Assembly: GCA_029007885.1 (NCBI GenBank)
Contig: JAQXIR010000142.1
Coordinates: forward strand, 1 to 34,219
Origin: Lachnospiraceae bacterium
Lineage (GTDB): Bacteria; Bacillota; Clostridia; Lachnospirales; Lachnospiraceae
Length of the DNA: 34,219 bases
Reading direction: 5' to 3'
Shown: piece after piece, positions 19,793 to 30,283 of the stretch
How positions within the stretch are numbered: position 1 is the stretch's first letter
Layout: the number at the start of each line of letters is the position of its first letter
The notes under the pieces: generated by a model
What the model was told of the DNA's origin: nothing
Database searches by the model: none
What the model saw: only the letters and a program-made list of their open reading frames with translations
Made by a program: the position numbers and the translations under genes

Positions 19793-20959
19793 ATGAATAT
19801 TTCCGATTCAATTAAATATATTGGAGTCAATGACCATAAAATTGATCTGTTTGAAGGCCAGTACATTGTTGAGAACGGCATGGCGTATAATTCTTATCTT
19901 GTTCTGGATGACAAAATTGCCGTATTCGATACTGTTGATTCAAATTTTACAGAAGAATGGCTGAATAATTTAAAGGAACAGTTGGGGTCCCGTAAACCGG
20001 ATTATTTGATTGTTCAGCATATGGAACCGGATCACTCAGCCGGTATTACTATTTTTATGGACACCTATCCGGATGCCGTAATTCTTTCTTCTGCCGCTGC
20101 TTTCAATATGATGAAACAGTTTTTCGGTCAGGATTTTAGTGACAGACGAATTCTGATAAAAGACGGGGACAGCCTGTCACTCGGAAAGCATTCCCTGACA
20201 TTTGTTTCAGCCCCGATGGTTCACTGGCCGGAAGTTATGGTAACATACGACAGTTATGAAAAAGTACTTTTTTCTGCAGATGCGTTCGGTAAATTCGGAG
20301 CGCTAGATGTAGACGAAGACTGGGCATGTGAAGCCCGTCGTTACTATATCGGTATTGTCGGCAAATATGGTATGCAGGTACAGAATCTTTTAAAGAAGGC
20401 CGCTGCACTTGATATTGAGACAATTTGTCCGTTGCATGGACCAATTCTGCACGATAACCTTTCTTATTACATAAACCTGTATCAGATCTGGTCTTCTTAC
20501 AGTGTTGAAACCGATGGTGTATTTATTGCCTATACCTCCGTTTACGGCCATACAAAGGAAGCAGCAAAACTACTTGCCAAAAAGCTGGAAGAAAACGGAT
20601 GTCCTAAGGTAGCGATTTCCGATCTTGCCAGGGAAGACATGGCAGAATGTGTGGAAGATGCTTTCCGTTACGGGAAGCTGGTACTTGCCACTACGACGTA
20701 TAATGCCGGTATTTTCCCCTATATGAAAGAATTCCTGGATCATCTTACTGAACACAACTTCCAAAACAGAACCGTTGCTTTCATTGAGAACGGCAGTTGG
20801 GCACCGACAGCAGCAAAGAACATGAAATTGCTTCTGGAGCCATGTAAAAATCTTACTTTTGCCCAGAATGAAGTACATATCAAATCAGCATTAAATGAAG
20901 AAAGTCTTACTCAATTAGAGGAATTGGCAACTGAATTATGTGTTGAATATCATTCATAA
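19793..20959 (+). CDS. FprA-type flavodiiron protein (A-type flavoprotein)
   Basis: Metallo-beta-lactamase diiron motif VQHMEPDHSAG, SADAFGKFGALDVDEDW, CPLHGPIL; C-terminal flavodoxin IAYTSVYGHTKEAAKLLAKKL. AAAAGGAGAA precedes the ATG. Confidence 0.95.
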   Translation: MNISDSIKYIGVNDHKIDLFEGQYIVENGMAYNSYLVLDDKIAVFDTVDSNFTEEWLNNLKEQLGSRKPDYLIVQHMEPDHSAGITIFMDTYPDAVILSSAAAFNMMKQFFGQDFSDRRILIKDGDSLSLGKHSLTFVSAPMVHWPEVMVTYDSYEKVLFSADAFGKFGALDVDEDWACEARRYYIGIVGKYGMQVQNLLKKAAALDIETICPLHGPILHDNLSYYINLYQIWSSYSVETDGVFIAYTSVYGHTKEAAKLLAKKLEENGCPKVAISDLAREDMAECVEDAFRYGKLVLATTTYNAGIFPYMKEFLDHLTEHNFQNRTVAFIENGSWAPTAAKNMKLLLEPCKNLTFAQNEVHIKSALNEESLTQLEELATELCVEYHS

Positions 20960-20966
20960 TATGACA

Positions 20967-20999
20967 GAAGTCCCGGAAATTCAACATTTCCGGGACTTC
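20967..20999. terminator. strong hairpin between convergent fprA-type gene and gdhA
   Basis: Perfect inverted repeat GAAGTCCCGGAAAT tcaac ATTTCCGGGACTTC; the T-tract is weak, so assigned by position. Confidence 0.65.
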
Positions 21000-21048
21000 T
21001 CCATATAATCTTTATCTTAGAATTCAGCGAGACAAACTTGTTTGTCTT

Positions 21049-22398
<1,350 letters not shown>

Positions 22399-22429
22399 TT
22401 AATAGTTTATTATTTTTGTGATGATTTCC

Positions 22430-22489
22430 AAAAAAGGTGCTTAACCCAAAAAAGCACGGCAGTATATTCCCGCCATGCTAGACACCTTT
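22430..22489 (-). promoter_or_regulatory. candidate attenuator: two overlapping terminator-like hairpins in the gdhA leader
   Basis: Minus strand: hairpin A AGCATGGCGG-gaatata-CTGCCGTGCT then TTTTTT; hairpin B GTGCTT-ttttgggtt-AAGCAC then CTTTTTT. The GTGCT segment is shared, so A and B exclude each other. Confidence 0.5.
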
Positions 22490-22498
22490 GTCTTTTGT

Positions 22499-22527
22499 AT
22501 TATATAATGACTTTTTTTATTATGCAA
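22499..22527 (-). promoter_or_regulatory. candidate sigma-A promoter upstream of the gdhA leader
   Basis: Minus strand TTGCAT (plus 22522-22527), 17-nt spacer, TATAAT (plus 22499-22504). Confidence 0.6.
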
Positions 22528-22534
22528 CCTTTTT

Positions 22535-22972
22535 CTACAAATACTTTTTCAATCGCTCAATCGTTGTTTCCTGTAGTGCAAGAAATTCCTTGGCAAACTC
22601 CAGATGAAAATCCCCTGCATTTTCAAAATGCTTTACCGCTTTCCAGACATTTCGCATAGCAGTCTGGTTTTCCCTGATTGCGATTTCTGCAACGTGCGAT
22701 GTACTGATATTCAATAATGTACTTCTCCCGATACGGTTCTTCTTATGCATATCCTCAAAACCACCCCTGCGATAAGGTTCTTCGTCACCCTTCAGAATGG
22801 ATTCTTTTGCCCTGTCATGTAATTTTGAAAAGTCCACTGCACTTATGGAAAGTTCCATGCAAAGTGCTTTATCCTCCGATTTATCTTTTAAAAGTTCCAT
22901 ATCATCTGCCAGAATACCGGCATTTTTTTGAATGCTTTTTAAAAGTTCCAATGTATCTTTTCGCATCATCAT
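22535..22972 (-). CDS. uncharacterised, predicted mostly helical 145-aa protein
   Basis: Intact ORF with AGGAGG-type ribosome-binding site just upstream (plus CCTCCT at about 22974). No recognised family. Confidence 0.7.
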   Translation of the reverse strand: MMMRKDTLELLKSIQKNAGILADDMELLKDKSEDKALCMELSISAVDFSKLHDRAKESILKGDEEPYRRGGFEDMHKKNRIGRSTLLNISTSHVAEIAIRENQTAMRNVWKAVKHFENAGDFHLEFAKEFLALQETTIERLKKYL

Positions 22973-23025
22973 ACCTCCTACCCTAAAGCATTCCCACTGT
23001 TGTCTCCTTCATTCAAGGAATCATA

Positions 23026-23074
23026 CAAAAACCGGGAACAGGAAAAGACTTAAGTCTCTTCCCATTCCCGGTAT
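23026..23074 (-). terminator. intrinsic terminator downstream of the SH3b protein gene
   Basis: Minus strand: ACCGGGAA...AGACTTAAGTCT...TTCCCGGT followed by TTTTT. Confidence 0.8.
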
Positions 23075-23092
23075 CTCTTCTCTTTTCTTCAA

Positions 23093-24373
23093 TTATTCAA
23101 GAAACTCTGATTTTACATATCCGGTCTTATTCTTATATTTTACTTTGGTCCAGCCGTCTGCCTGTTTCATAATGATTTCTAATTTATCACCTTCATAACA
23201 TACGCCCAGCCTGTCAGCTTTCTCACTGGCTGATGCTCTGACATTTACCGTTGTCTTAACGGTTGCTGTTCCACTGACAGGAGAATTTTCTGCTGCGTTT
23301 GTATCTGTGTCATTATCAGAATCCGAATCTTCTTCAACTGTTTCTTCTGATACAACCTCTAAAAATTCAGATTTGATAAATGCTTCTTTCCCTTCAAACT
23401 CAATCTTAGACCAGCCGTTTCCTCTTTCTTCCAGAAGCGTAAATTCATCGCCTTTTTGTGCCTTTCCGACTTTATCTGCCGTTTCACTGTCTGAACTTCT
23501 GACATTCACAACATCTGTTGTCTTAACCTGCTTAATTACGGTAGGTTCTTGTGTCTCTTCATCCGTAGCAGTCTCTTCCAAAGTAACCTCTTCTGTCTCT
23601 GTTTCTTCTTTCTCGGGTGCTTCCAGCTTAGCAAGTTCCTCACCTACCGCTACCTTTAAAAGATCCGGAAGTTCATCCAGGAACTGGCTTAATTCTTTAT
23701 CGGAAGCCTTCAAATCATTATATTTAACCTGAACCGTATTAAATAAATCAACTACATCATCCTGCATGGAAATTTCCTTACAGTAATTTACAATGGTCTC
23801 ATCCTGTTCGTCGCTGTTTATATAATAATTTCCCTCTTCATTCCGGCAGACATACAGTGCATTAAGTCCCGGTGCCAAAGAGTCATAGCCTGTCAGTTTT
23901 ACTTCATAATATGCATATACAACAAAAGAATCCTCTACCGGTCCCTTTTTCGTATAGCATGAAATGTTCTGATAGTTCTCAATATACTCACTCTTCTTTT
24001 GTGCCTTGATTTTGGCTTTTTCATCCATTTCACTGCCGATGGACTGTAACGTATCAATATCGCCGTCTGCCATTGCCTGGTAGTATTGGTTTACAAGTGC
24101 ATTAATCTCCGGGTAAGCATTTTCTTCCAACGGTTCTTCCGGTACAGCTATTGATGTTTCTTCTGTTCCCTCTTCCACCGTCATCAATGCCGCCTCTTTA
24201 CTTTTATTGGCTTTTCCCACAAAAATACTGATGATGAGCGCACCTGCTACAAGTACAATAAATGCCAGTACAAGTATCGTTATTCTTTTGTTTTCTATGA
24301 TCAGTCCTCCGATATCTTTGCACCATTCCACGAAGGACTTCCACATCTTTTTCAGTTTATCTTTCTTATTCAC
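23093..24373 (-). CDS. membrane-anchored extracellular protein with two bacterial SH3 domains
   Basis: One TM helix (ITILVLAFIVLVAGALIISIFV), an acidic/Thr-rich linker and two SH3b repeats (VNVRSSDSETADKVGKAQKGDEFTLLEERGNGWSKIEFEGKEAFIKSEFLE; VNVRASASEKADRLGVCYEGDKLEIIMKQADGWTKVKYKNKTGYVKSEFLE). Start set at GTG 24373 behind AGGAAA because the longer ORF runs into a tRNA gene. Confidence 0.88.
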   Translation of the reverse strand: MNKKDKLKKMWKSFVEWCKDIGGLIIENKRITILVLAFIVLVAGALIISIFVGKANKSKEAALMTVEEGTEETSIAVPEEPLEENAYPEINALVNQYYQAMADGDIDTLQSIGSEMDEKAKIKAQKKSEYIENYQNISCYTKKGPVEDSFVVYAYYEVKLTGYDSLAPGLNALYVCRNEEGNYYINSDEQDETIVNYCKEISMQDDVVDLFNTVQVKYNDLKASDKELSQFLDELPDLLKVAVGEELAKLEAPEKEETETEEVTLEETATDEETQEPTVIKQVKTTDVVNVRSSDSETADKVGKAQKGDEFTLLEERGNGWSKIEFEGKEAFIKSEFLEVVSEETVEEDSDSDNDTDTNAAENSPVSGTATVKTTVNVRASASEKADRLGVCYEGDKLEIIMKQADGWTKVKYKNKTGYVKSEFLE

Positions 24374-24421
24374 AATGATTTCCTGCCTTTCCGGTATCCT
24401 TTTGCAATCAGATAAAGATAA

Positions 24422-24493
24422 TGCACCCGACAGGAATCGAACCTGCATTAAAGGCGTCGGAGGCCTCCGTTCTATCCATTAGACTACGGGTGC
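24422..24493 (-). tRNA. tRNA-Arg (anticodon CCG), no encoded CCA
   Basis: Minus strand folds as GCACCCG/CGGGTGC acceptor, D-arm GTCTAATGGATAGAAC, anticodon arm GAGGC-CTCCGAC-GCCTT (loop C-T-CCG-A-C), T-arm GCAGG-TTCGATT-CCTGT, discriminator A. Confidence 0.93.
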
Positions 24494-24606
24494 ATGTTGT
24501 TATGGCAATTGTTACAAATTTATTACGCCATTTGTAATAATACCACATCTTTTTTCGGATGTCTAGTAAGGCTTATCATCAATTTACGGCCAATTTTTTC
24601 CGTTTT

Positions 24607-26154
24607 CTATTTCTTTTTCCGAAACAGAATATATGCTTCGCTTTCCTTAACCGTTTCAAATTGTTCGTTCAGGCACGCGAAATCCACTCCGTCATTCCCG
24701 ACGAGAATCGGCCATACCGGTGCTGTATACGACTCTTCCAGTAATTCTTTCGGTAAAAGCACATATTCTGCCTCTTGAAGCGGAAGTTCCTGCGGTTCTT
24801 TATCATAGTAGAATTTGAAAACATATTTCTGAAAATCATCCATATAGCAGATTGATGAAATATCTTTTATTTCCTCTTTTGTAATTTCTGCAATATCATT
24901 TTCACGTCCGGCAAACTGCATATTATAATACGGCGATAACAACATAATGGCAGAAAAAACAAACACGAATACCATGCCTCCGTACAAAAGTCTCCTTTGT
25001 ACTTTTTCTTTACAGGTTTTGCAAAAAATCTCAAATATCATCGAAATTAATATGCAAAAAGCTACAGCAAAGAAAGAAAATACCCTTTTATACGGCTGAA
25101 CGCTTTGCACAATCAGCATAAGCGGCAGCATAAAAATTGTTACCGCAAGATAAATCCCACAGAAATAATTCTGTTTTGAACGTCTGAATGAATAAGCGGA
25201 AAGCAATACGGAAAATATCCATCCGATTCCCAAAAATACTGTAATTTCAGCTCCCATACTCTGGAAATACTGATCAAACAGTGTTGTCAGATATGCAAAC
25301 AATTCAAAAAATGCTCTGTCTCTTGGTATACTCTGTACATAAGGAGTGCTCAGCATATACTCCATTCCGGTTCTTAATGCTTCAAACGGAGCCTGCAGAA
25401 TAATCTTCACCTGATAAATCCCGTAATAAATTCCGTCCGGATTTTTTGACAACAGATTCGAACCGATTGCCAACCAGATTAACGTATACAGAAATAGTGT
25501 CATAACAGCTGCTGCAAGAGAATATCCAACCAGTTTAAATAGTTTTTTATACTCTTTTTTCAGTAAGAGAACGATTCCACCGGCTATGCAGACCGGAAGC
25601 ACCCAAAACGTCGAACTTACCAATGTATAAAGCCCCGCGGTAAGCGCAAGTGCAAAAATGACATATTCTCTTGTGCGTTCCCTTCCGCAACAGATTTCCC
25701 ATAAACATAAAAGTGCCGTTAAATAGCAGGTTGTCGCTAACGTATACCCTCTCCCCTGTATGGAAAGAGCATTTACCAGATAAACGGATGCATATAAAAA
25801 CGAGCATCCCGCTGCCAAAAAGCGATTCATAAACTTACCTGCAAAAACATATAAAAGGCATAGATTTGCCATGGATGCCAGAAACGAAATTCCGCGCAGT
25901 CCGATATAGGGATTTCCCATCCAGTCAAGAAATGCCGAAAGAACCGAATAAAACACATGATTATTCGGTACCGGCCAATGAATCGCTGCATATACAGGTC
26001 CTCTGCTGATAAAAGAATAGTATGTGTATAATTCGTCATACCATGGTTTTAAATAAAACATATGCCATGCATAGTAAACTGCCATGAATAAACAGAACAG
26101 GACAAATAACTTATTCTCTTTTATCCATTGATATGCACGTTGCTTTCCGTTCAT
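24607..26154 (-). CDS. polytopic GT-C-like membrane glycosyltransferase (GT39/ArnT-like)
   Basis: About a dozen hydrophobic segments; first loop carries the GT-C acidic motif KPWYDELYTYYSF, with WPVPNNHVFYSVLSAFLDWMG. Confidence 0.75.
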   Translation of the reverse strand: MNGKQRAYQWIKENKLFVLFCLFMAVYYAWHMFYLKPWYDELYTYYSFISRGPVYAAIHWPVPNNHVFYSVLSAFLDWMGNPYIGLRGISFLASMANLCLLYVFAGKFMNRFLAAGCSFLYASVYLVNALSIQGRGYTLATTCYLTALLCLWEICCGRERTREYVIFALALTAGLYTLVSSTFWVLPVCIAGGIVLLLKKEYKKLFKLVGYSLAAAVMTLFLYTLIWLAIGSNLLSKNPDGIYYGIYQVKIILQAPFEALRTGMEYMLSTPYVQSIPRDRAFFELFAYLTTLFDQYFQSMGAEITVFLGIGWIFSVLLSAYSFRRSKQNYFCGIYLAVTIFMLPLMLIVQSVQPYKRVFSFFAVAFCILISMIFEIFCKTCKEKVQRRLLYGGMVFVFVFSAIMLLSPYYNMQFAGRENDIAEITKEEIKDISSICYMDDFQKYVFKFYYDKEPQELPLQEAEYVLLPKELLEESYTAPVWPILVGNDGVDFACLNEQFETVKESEAYILFRKKK

Positions 26155-26155
26155 T

Positions 26156-27655
26156 TCATTTCTCCTCTAAATGATATAGATTAAACCAGTAGCGTTCCAA
26201 TAGGTAACTGCCTCTTTCCTCAGACGCGATTCCATATTCTTCCCATTCTTGTAAAAGTTCTTCCCTTGCCGTAAAAGAGCCAAAGAAATAGACATCTTTT
26301 GTCTGTAGTAGTTTAGCAAGTTCCTTACCGTCCGGAACCGACTTCGTATTCGGTAATATTTTTTCAACGAGCGGCAGTGTTTCATTCCCGTAAAGATAAA
26401 CATCCTGCTCAAGATAATAGGCAGTAACTGCCTGTACATGGTCAAAATTTGCAACTATCACCGCATCTTTCGGAAGTTCTGTCAAAGCTTCCTGTGTCAG
26501 TTCCATCTGCTCGATTTTTTTATTTTCTTCAACATAGAATCCTTTAAGGTTAAAGTACCCTGCCAGCAGAAAAGGAATCCATAAAAGAATCTGCCACCGT
26601 TTTCCTTCCCGTGTCAGCAAAACGGCAATGAACAGCCATACAATACCAAGAGCCGGAACCAGATAGCGGTAGACAAAAATCGGATGCCCTGCTATTGAAA
26701 AAACAAAGGAAACCACAATAATAAGAGTGGGAATTCCGATTGCGGAAAATGCAAAGAAATGCCACTTATCTGTATGGTCTTTACGCAAATAATATAGAAA
26801 TACTCCCGCACAAATTAGAATCATGCAGACGGCAAGAATATAATCTATGATAAAATCATACGATACCGGAAGGAAAATAAATTTTAAACAGCCAAAAATA
26901 CTGCGAATTGACATCGGTTCAATCCAATATCCTCCTGCCACCGCACTCATCTGCTCTTTTAATATGGGAAGCCACGGCAGATAGGAAACGACCGATAATC
27001 CCACACAGATTCCCCATGTTCTCAAATAATTGTTCTGTCTTCGATTTCGAATGCCATAAAGAAGCAGTGCCAAATACACCCCTACAATAGCAATACAGGC
27101 AAAATACTGTGTATATGCCGTTAGGATGCCATAGATAAAAACCGGGATAAAATGCTTTCGGCTATTGCCGCAAATGATTTCATAGGCATGCAGGAAAGCC
27201 GCCGTAATTAAAAACAAGGCAAGCGAATACATTCTGATTTCCAGTGCATAAAAAGGCAGTTGCGGCATTGCCATAATAAACAATAAAAACATTCCTGCGC
27301 TTTTTATACCAAAATGCTTTCTGACAAGTGTCATACTGTAAATGCCGATGCCGATATACGGAAGGAGTGTTGCGATTTTTGCAATTATCACTTTTGAAAA
27401 TGCCGGCATAAAGAATAAAGCAATTTTCTCAATTGTTTTTAGATAAAAGTAATAAAAAGGCGGATGGACATCCTTTGCCGTGATTTCAACAATCTCCCGA
27501 TATGAGCACGACGACATCACCATGGAATAGACTTCATCATACCAGATATCATTTGAAAAACACTGTGTGACAAAAAAGATGAACAGGGAAATTGCCGACA
27601 CAATAAAGAAAAATCCTATGCAGTTATCCTTTTTTTGACTATCGATTGTTTTCAT
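26156..27655 (-). CDS. polytopic GT-C-like membrane glycosyltransferase (GT39/ArnT-like)
   Basis: NDIWYDEVYSMVMSS...KDVHPPFYYFYLKTI is the D-E/HPP-type first loop of GT39-like proteins; many TM segments. Confidence 0.8.
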   Translation of the reverse strand: MKTIDSQKKDNCIGFFFIVSAISLFIFFVTQCFSNDIWYDEVYSMVMSSCSYREIVEITAKDVHPPFYYFYLKTIEKIALFFMPAFSKVIIAKIATLLPYIGIGIYSMTLVRKHFGIKSAGMFLLFIMAMPQLPFYALEIRMYSLALFLITAAFLHAYEIICGNSRKHFIPVFIYGILTAYTQYFACIAIVGVYLALLLYGIRNRRQNNYLRTWGICVGLSVVSYLPWLPILKEQMSAVAGGYWIEPMSIRSIFGCLKFIFLPVSYDFIIDYILAVCMILICAGVFLYYLRKDHTDKWHFFAFSAIGIPTLIIVVSFVFSIAGHPIFVYRYLVPALGIVWLFIAVLLTREGKRWQILLWIPFLLAGYFNLKGFYVEENKKIEQMELTQEALTELPKDAVIVANFDHVQAVTAYYLEQDVYLYGNETLPLVEKILPNTKSVPDGKELAKLLQTKDVYFFGSFTAREELLQEWEEYGIASEERGSYLLERYWFNLYHLEEK

Positions 27656-27713
27656 AACGTAAAGTATACCATGTCCTCACGCATTCGCAAAGTTTTTCGT
27701 AAAACTTTTGTTG

Positions 27714-27742
27714 TTGATAAAAGAGGGTTCTTTCTTTATAAT
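27714..27742 (+). promoter_or_regulatory. candidate sigma-A promoter for the 27768 gene
   Basis: TTGATA (27714-27719), 17-nt spacer, TATAAT (27737-27742). Confidence 0.65.
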
Positions 27743-27767
27743 AATACACAATGAAAGAAAGGATATT

Positions 27768-29306
27768 ATGATGAAAAAAATACCTGAATTCCTATTAAAA
27801 CAAAAAACACTGATAATGATTCTCCTATTCTGCCTATTTACTGCGATTATGCAGGGAAATTCTTATCTGTTTTATCAGACTTCCCATGCAGCAAAATCTA
27901 TGATTATGGCATTGGTCATCTTCGGTTACTTTGTTTTGTTATATATCTGTTACATCAAAAAGCTGCTGAATGAAGAAAATAAAATATTTTTTATTATTCT
28001 CGCCGGTGTAATTCTTCGGAGTTTTTATGTGATTTTTACCGGTGTAAATGACAGACAGCATGATGAAGGTGCCTTTTCTTCCCTGTATGACACCTCTGTA
28101 AATGCGGGTCATCTTGGATATATTGAATATCTGTGTAAGTTCAAACATCTTCCCGATTTCAGTCCTTATGAGATGTTTTCGTATTACCATCCGCCGGTGC
28201 ACCATATCCTTTCTGCTTTGTTCATCGGTCTCAATATTATCCTGGGAGTCGGTGAAGAGCTGGCATTTGAAAACGTTCAGGTACTTACCCTGTTCTATTC
28301 TTCCGTCTGTATTATGATTTCCTACGGGATTTTCAAAAAACTGCATTTTCAACAGACCGGAATTTGTCTGGCTACTGCGCTGATTGCTTTCCATCCCGGA
28401 ATGATTTTTATGTCGGGAAGTGTTAATAATGATATGTTGGCAACAACTCTCACATTTGCCTGCTTCTATTTTGCCATTACCTGGATACGGGAAAAGACGC
28501 TTGTCAATCTTATAAAAATCGCACTTTCTCTCGGATTTGGCATGATTACAAAGTTGAATGTCGCTGTTATGGCATTTCCGCTTGCTGTTGTTTTCCTACT
28601 CTATTTTATCGATCAGGTAAAGGCAAAAAGCACGCTAAAATGCATTCGCGACTATGCGATTTTTCTTGTGATTACCGCCGGAATCGGTTTATCCTGGGTT
28701 ATTCGTAATCTTATTTTTTACCGTACCAATCCCGGCGTTCCCGTGCTTACCGAAGAGTCCATTCTTTACATCGGGCGTTTTTCTTTATGGGATATTTTTG
28801 GAATCCCGACAAATTTTCTGATGGAATATCCTTTTCACACCATTAACGGCACACAGATTTGCAACGCCTGGCTGATTCTCTTCCGCACTTCTATTTTCGC
28901 GGAAGTACGCCCTGCCGATTTGTCTGATTTCTTAATGGCATTATGCCAAATTGCACTGGTTCTTGCCATGGTATTCGGTATTTTATATGCTGTTACCACT
29001 ATCGTAATGCAGATTAAAGAAATAAAACGCGGGAACAAAGAACTCGGCATTTTCCTTCTTAGCGGATATATTGCTGTTGTTCTGACTTTTATTGCCTTTA
29101 TTATCAAATATCCTTACACCTGCAGTTGTGACTTCCGATACGTTGTGATCAGTATTCTTTTTACCGCGATTACCATATGCCAGTTGAATGTGACCGGTAA
29201 GGAGTCCGGCAAGTTTGCTAAGAATATAGCATTTTTCTTCAATGGGGGAATTTTATTCTTGTTGTCACTTACTACCATGATTTTATTATTCTGGAATCAA
29301 TGGTAA
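27768..29306 (+). CDS. polytopic GT-C-like membrane protein
   Basis: DRQHDEGAFSSLYDTS...SYYHPPVHHILSALFIGL has the acidic first-loop and HPP motif seen in GT39-like proteins; multiple TM segments. Start set at ATG 27768 after GAAAGGA. Confidence 0.75.
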   Translation: MMKKIPEFLLKQKTLIMILLFCLFTAIMQGNSYLFYQTSHAAKSMIMALVIFGYFVLLYICYIKKLLNEENKIFFIILAGVILRSFYVIFTGVNDRQHDEGAFSSLYDTSVNAGHLGYIEYLCKFKHLPDFSPYEMFSYYHPPVHHILSALFIGLNIILGVGEELAFENVQVLTLFYSSVCIMISYGIFKKLHFQQTGICLATALIAFHPGMIFMSGSVNNDMLATTLTFACFYFAITWIREKTLVNLIKIALSLGFGMITKLNVAVMAFPLAVVFLLYFIDQVKAKSTLKCIRDYAIFLVITAGIGLSWVIRNLIFYRTNPGVPVLTEESILYIGRFSLWDIFGIPTNFLMEYPFHTINGTQICNAWLILFRTSIFAEVRPADLSDFLMALCQIALVLAMVFGILYAVTTIVMQIKEIKRGNKELGIFLLSGYIAVVLTFIAFIIKYPYTCSCDFRYVVISILFTAITICQLNVTGKESGKFAKNIAFFFNGGILFLLSLTTMILLFWNQW

Positions 29307-30191
29307 GCTTAAGAGTTGTTCCCTTTTTCGGGAATAGAGATATGCGTGATTGGACAATATTTCTTCTTGCTTTAACTGTGTAGCATTAACTTCTTGTACC
29401 ATTTTTGATAAATATGCTTCATCCGTTCCGTATTTTCCGGGTAATAAGATGACTTCATGAACAGAACTTGGAAGAATATAAATGTCGTCTTCAAAATATT
29501 CGGCAATGTCTGTCAGAATATCCGGGTACAGGATACTGACAGCTCCGTTTAATCTTGCCTTGTTTGTCAGAATATACATGGAAAGGTTCCCGTATTCCAT
29601 CTTCTTTTCATACATCTCATCCACGACTTTTCGCATATCAATCAAATCTGCCGGATAAATCTTCGGAGTGTTTTTCATCGCATCTGCAAACAATTCTGTC
29701 TCTGTGATTTCCCACATGGAAAGGTGTTCCTTCCTAATCGTAATAGACCCCGTCCCTATCATATCGTTGATAATTACGCAATGGCAGACAATTGCAAGAT
29801 CCAGATATCGAATATAGGGAATCTCTTCTAAAAATTCCCGGTTCATATCATAATTAAGTAGTTTTACTGCCAGTTTTGTCTTTACTTTTTCGTATTCCGA
29901 AAAAAACTCAATATCAAAACTTTCGTCCGGACGATTTTCCCGATAAAGTACTATCATTTTTTCCAGAATCTCACCAAAGGATGTTCCCGTTTCATAAAGC
30001 CTGTATGGTTCATCCAGATAGATTGTCGGTGCAATATTGGTTGTTTCATCGGCAATTGTAATTCCTGTAAGCACAATTCCGTTCGTTTTATTCACTTTTT
30101 GAATTTCAACCCGCATGAACTTTCCAAAATACTCCTGCAAGGCCGTTTGTACGGCATTTGTAAATTCTTCAAAATTTGTTATTTCTGTCAT
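29286..30191 (-). CDS. DUF5688-like uncharacterised protein
   Basis: ITNFEEFTNAVQTALQEYFG, APTIYLDEPYRLYETGTSFGEILEKMIVLYRENRP and SIDE-type C-terminus resemble a family common in Lachnospiraceae (assigned from memory). Confidence 0.65.
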   Translation of the reverse strand: MTEITNFEEFTNAVQTALQEYFGKFMRVEIQKVNKTNGIVLTGITIADETTNIAPTIYLDEPYRLYETGTSFGEILEKMIVLYRENRPDESFDIEFFSEYEKVKTKLAVKLLNYDMNREFLEEIPYIRYLDLAIVCHCVIINDMIGTGSITIRKEHLSMWEITETELFADAMKNTPKIYPADLIDMRKVVDEMYEKKMEYGNLSMYILTNKARLNGAVSILYPDILTDIAEYFEDDIYILPSSVHEVILLPGKYGTDEAYLSKMVQEVNATQLKQEEILSNHAYLYSRKREQLLSLPLIPE

Positions 30192-30211
30192 TTTTTCCTC
30201 CTTTTTGACAT

Positions 30212-30247
30212 AAAAAAAGACAACGCATTCCTAAGAATCGTTGTCTT
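30212..30247 (-). terminator. intrinsic terminator downstream of efp
   Basis: Minus strand AAGACAACG-ATTCTTAGGAATG-CGTTGTCTT followed by a T run. Confidence 0.85.
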
Positions 30248-30283
30248 ATAAGCCTGATATCTGATTATCTCCCGCTTTAAACG

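Noticed and set aside
21030-21047. AGACAAA-CTTG-TTTGTCT hairpin next to the gdhA stop
   Set aside because: Short and A/T-rich; it has TTTT on the plus strand and may be a backup terminator for the flavodiiron gene, but the evidence is too weak to call separately.
23307-23732. Ser/Val-rich 141-aa plus-strand ORF
   Set aside because: Shadow of the acidic Glu/Thr-rich linker of the SH3b protein on the opposite strand.
24374-24448. N-terminal extension of the SH3b ORF (MQVRFLSGALSLSDCKR...)
   Set aside because: Its 5' part is the 3' half of the tRNA-Arg gene; GTG at 24373 with AGGAAA upstream is a better start.
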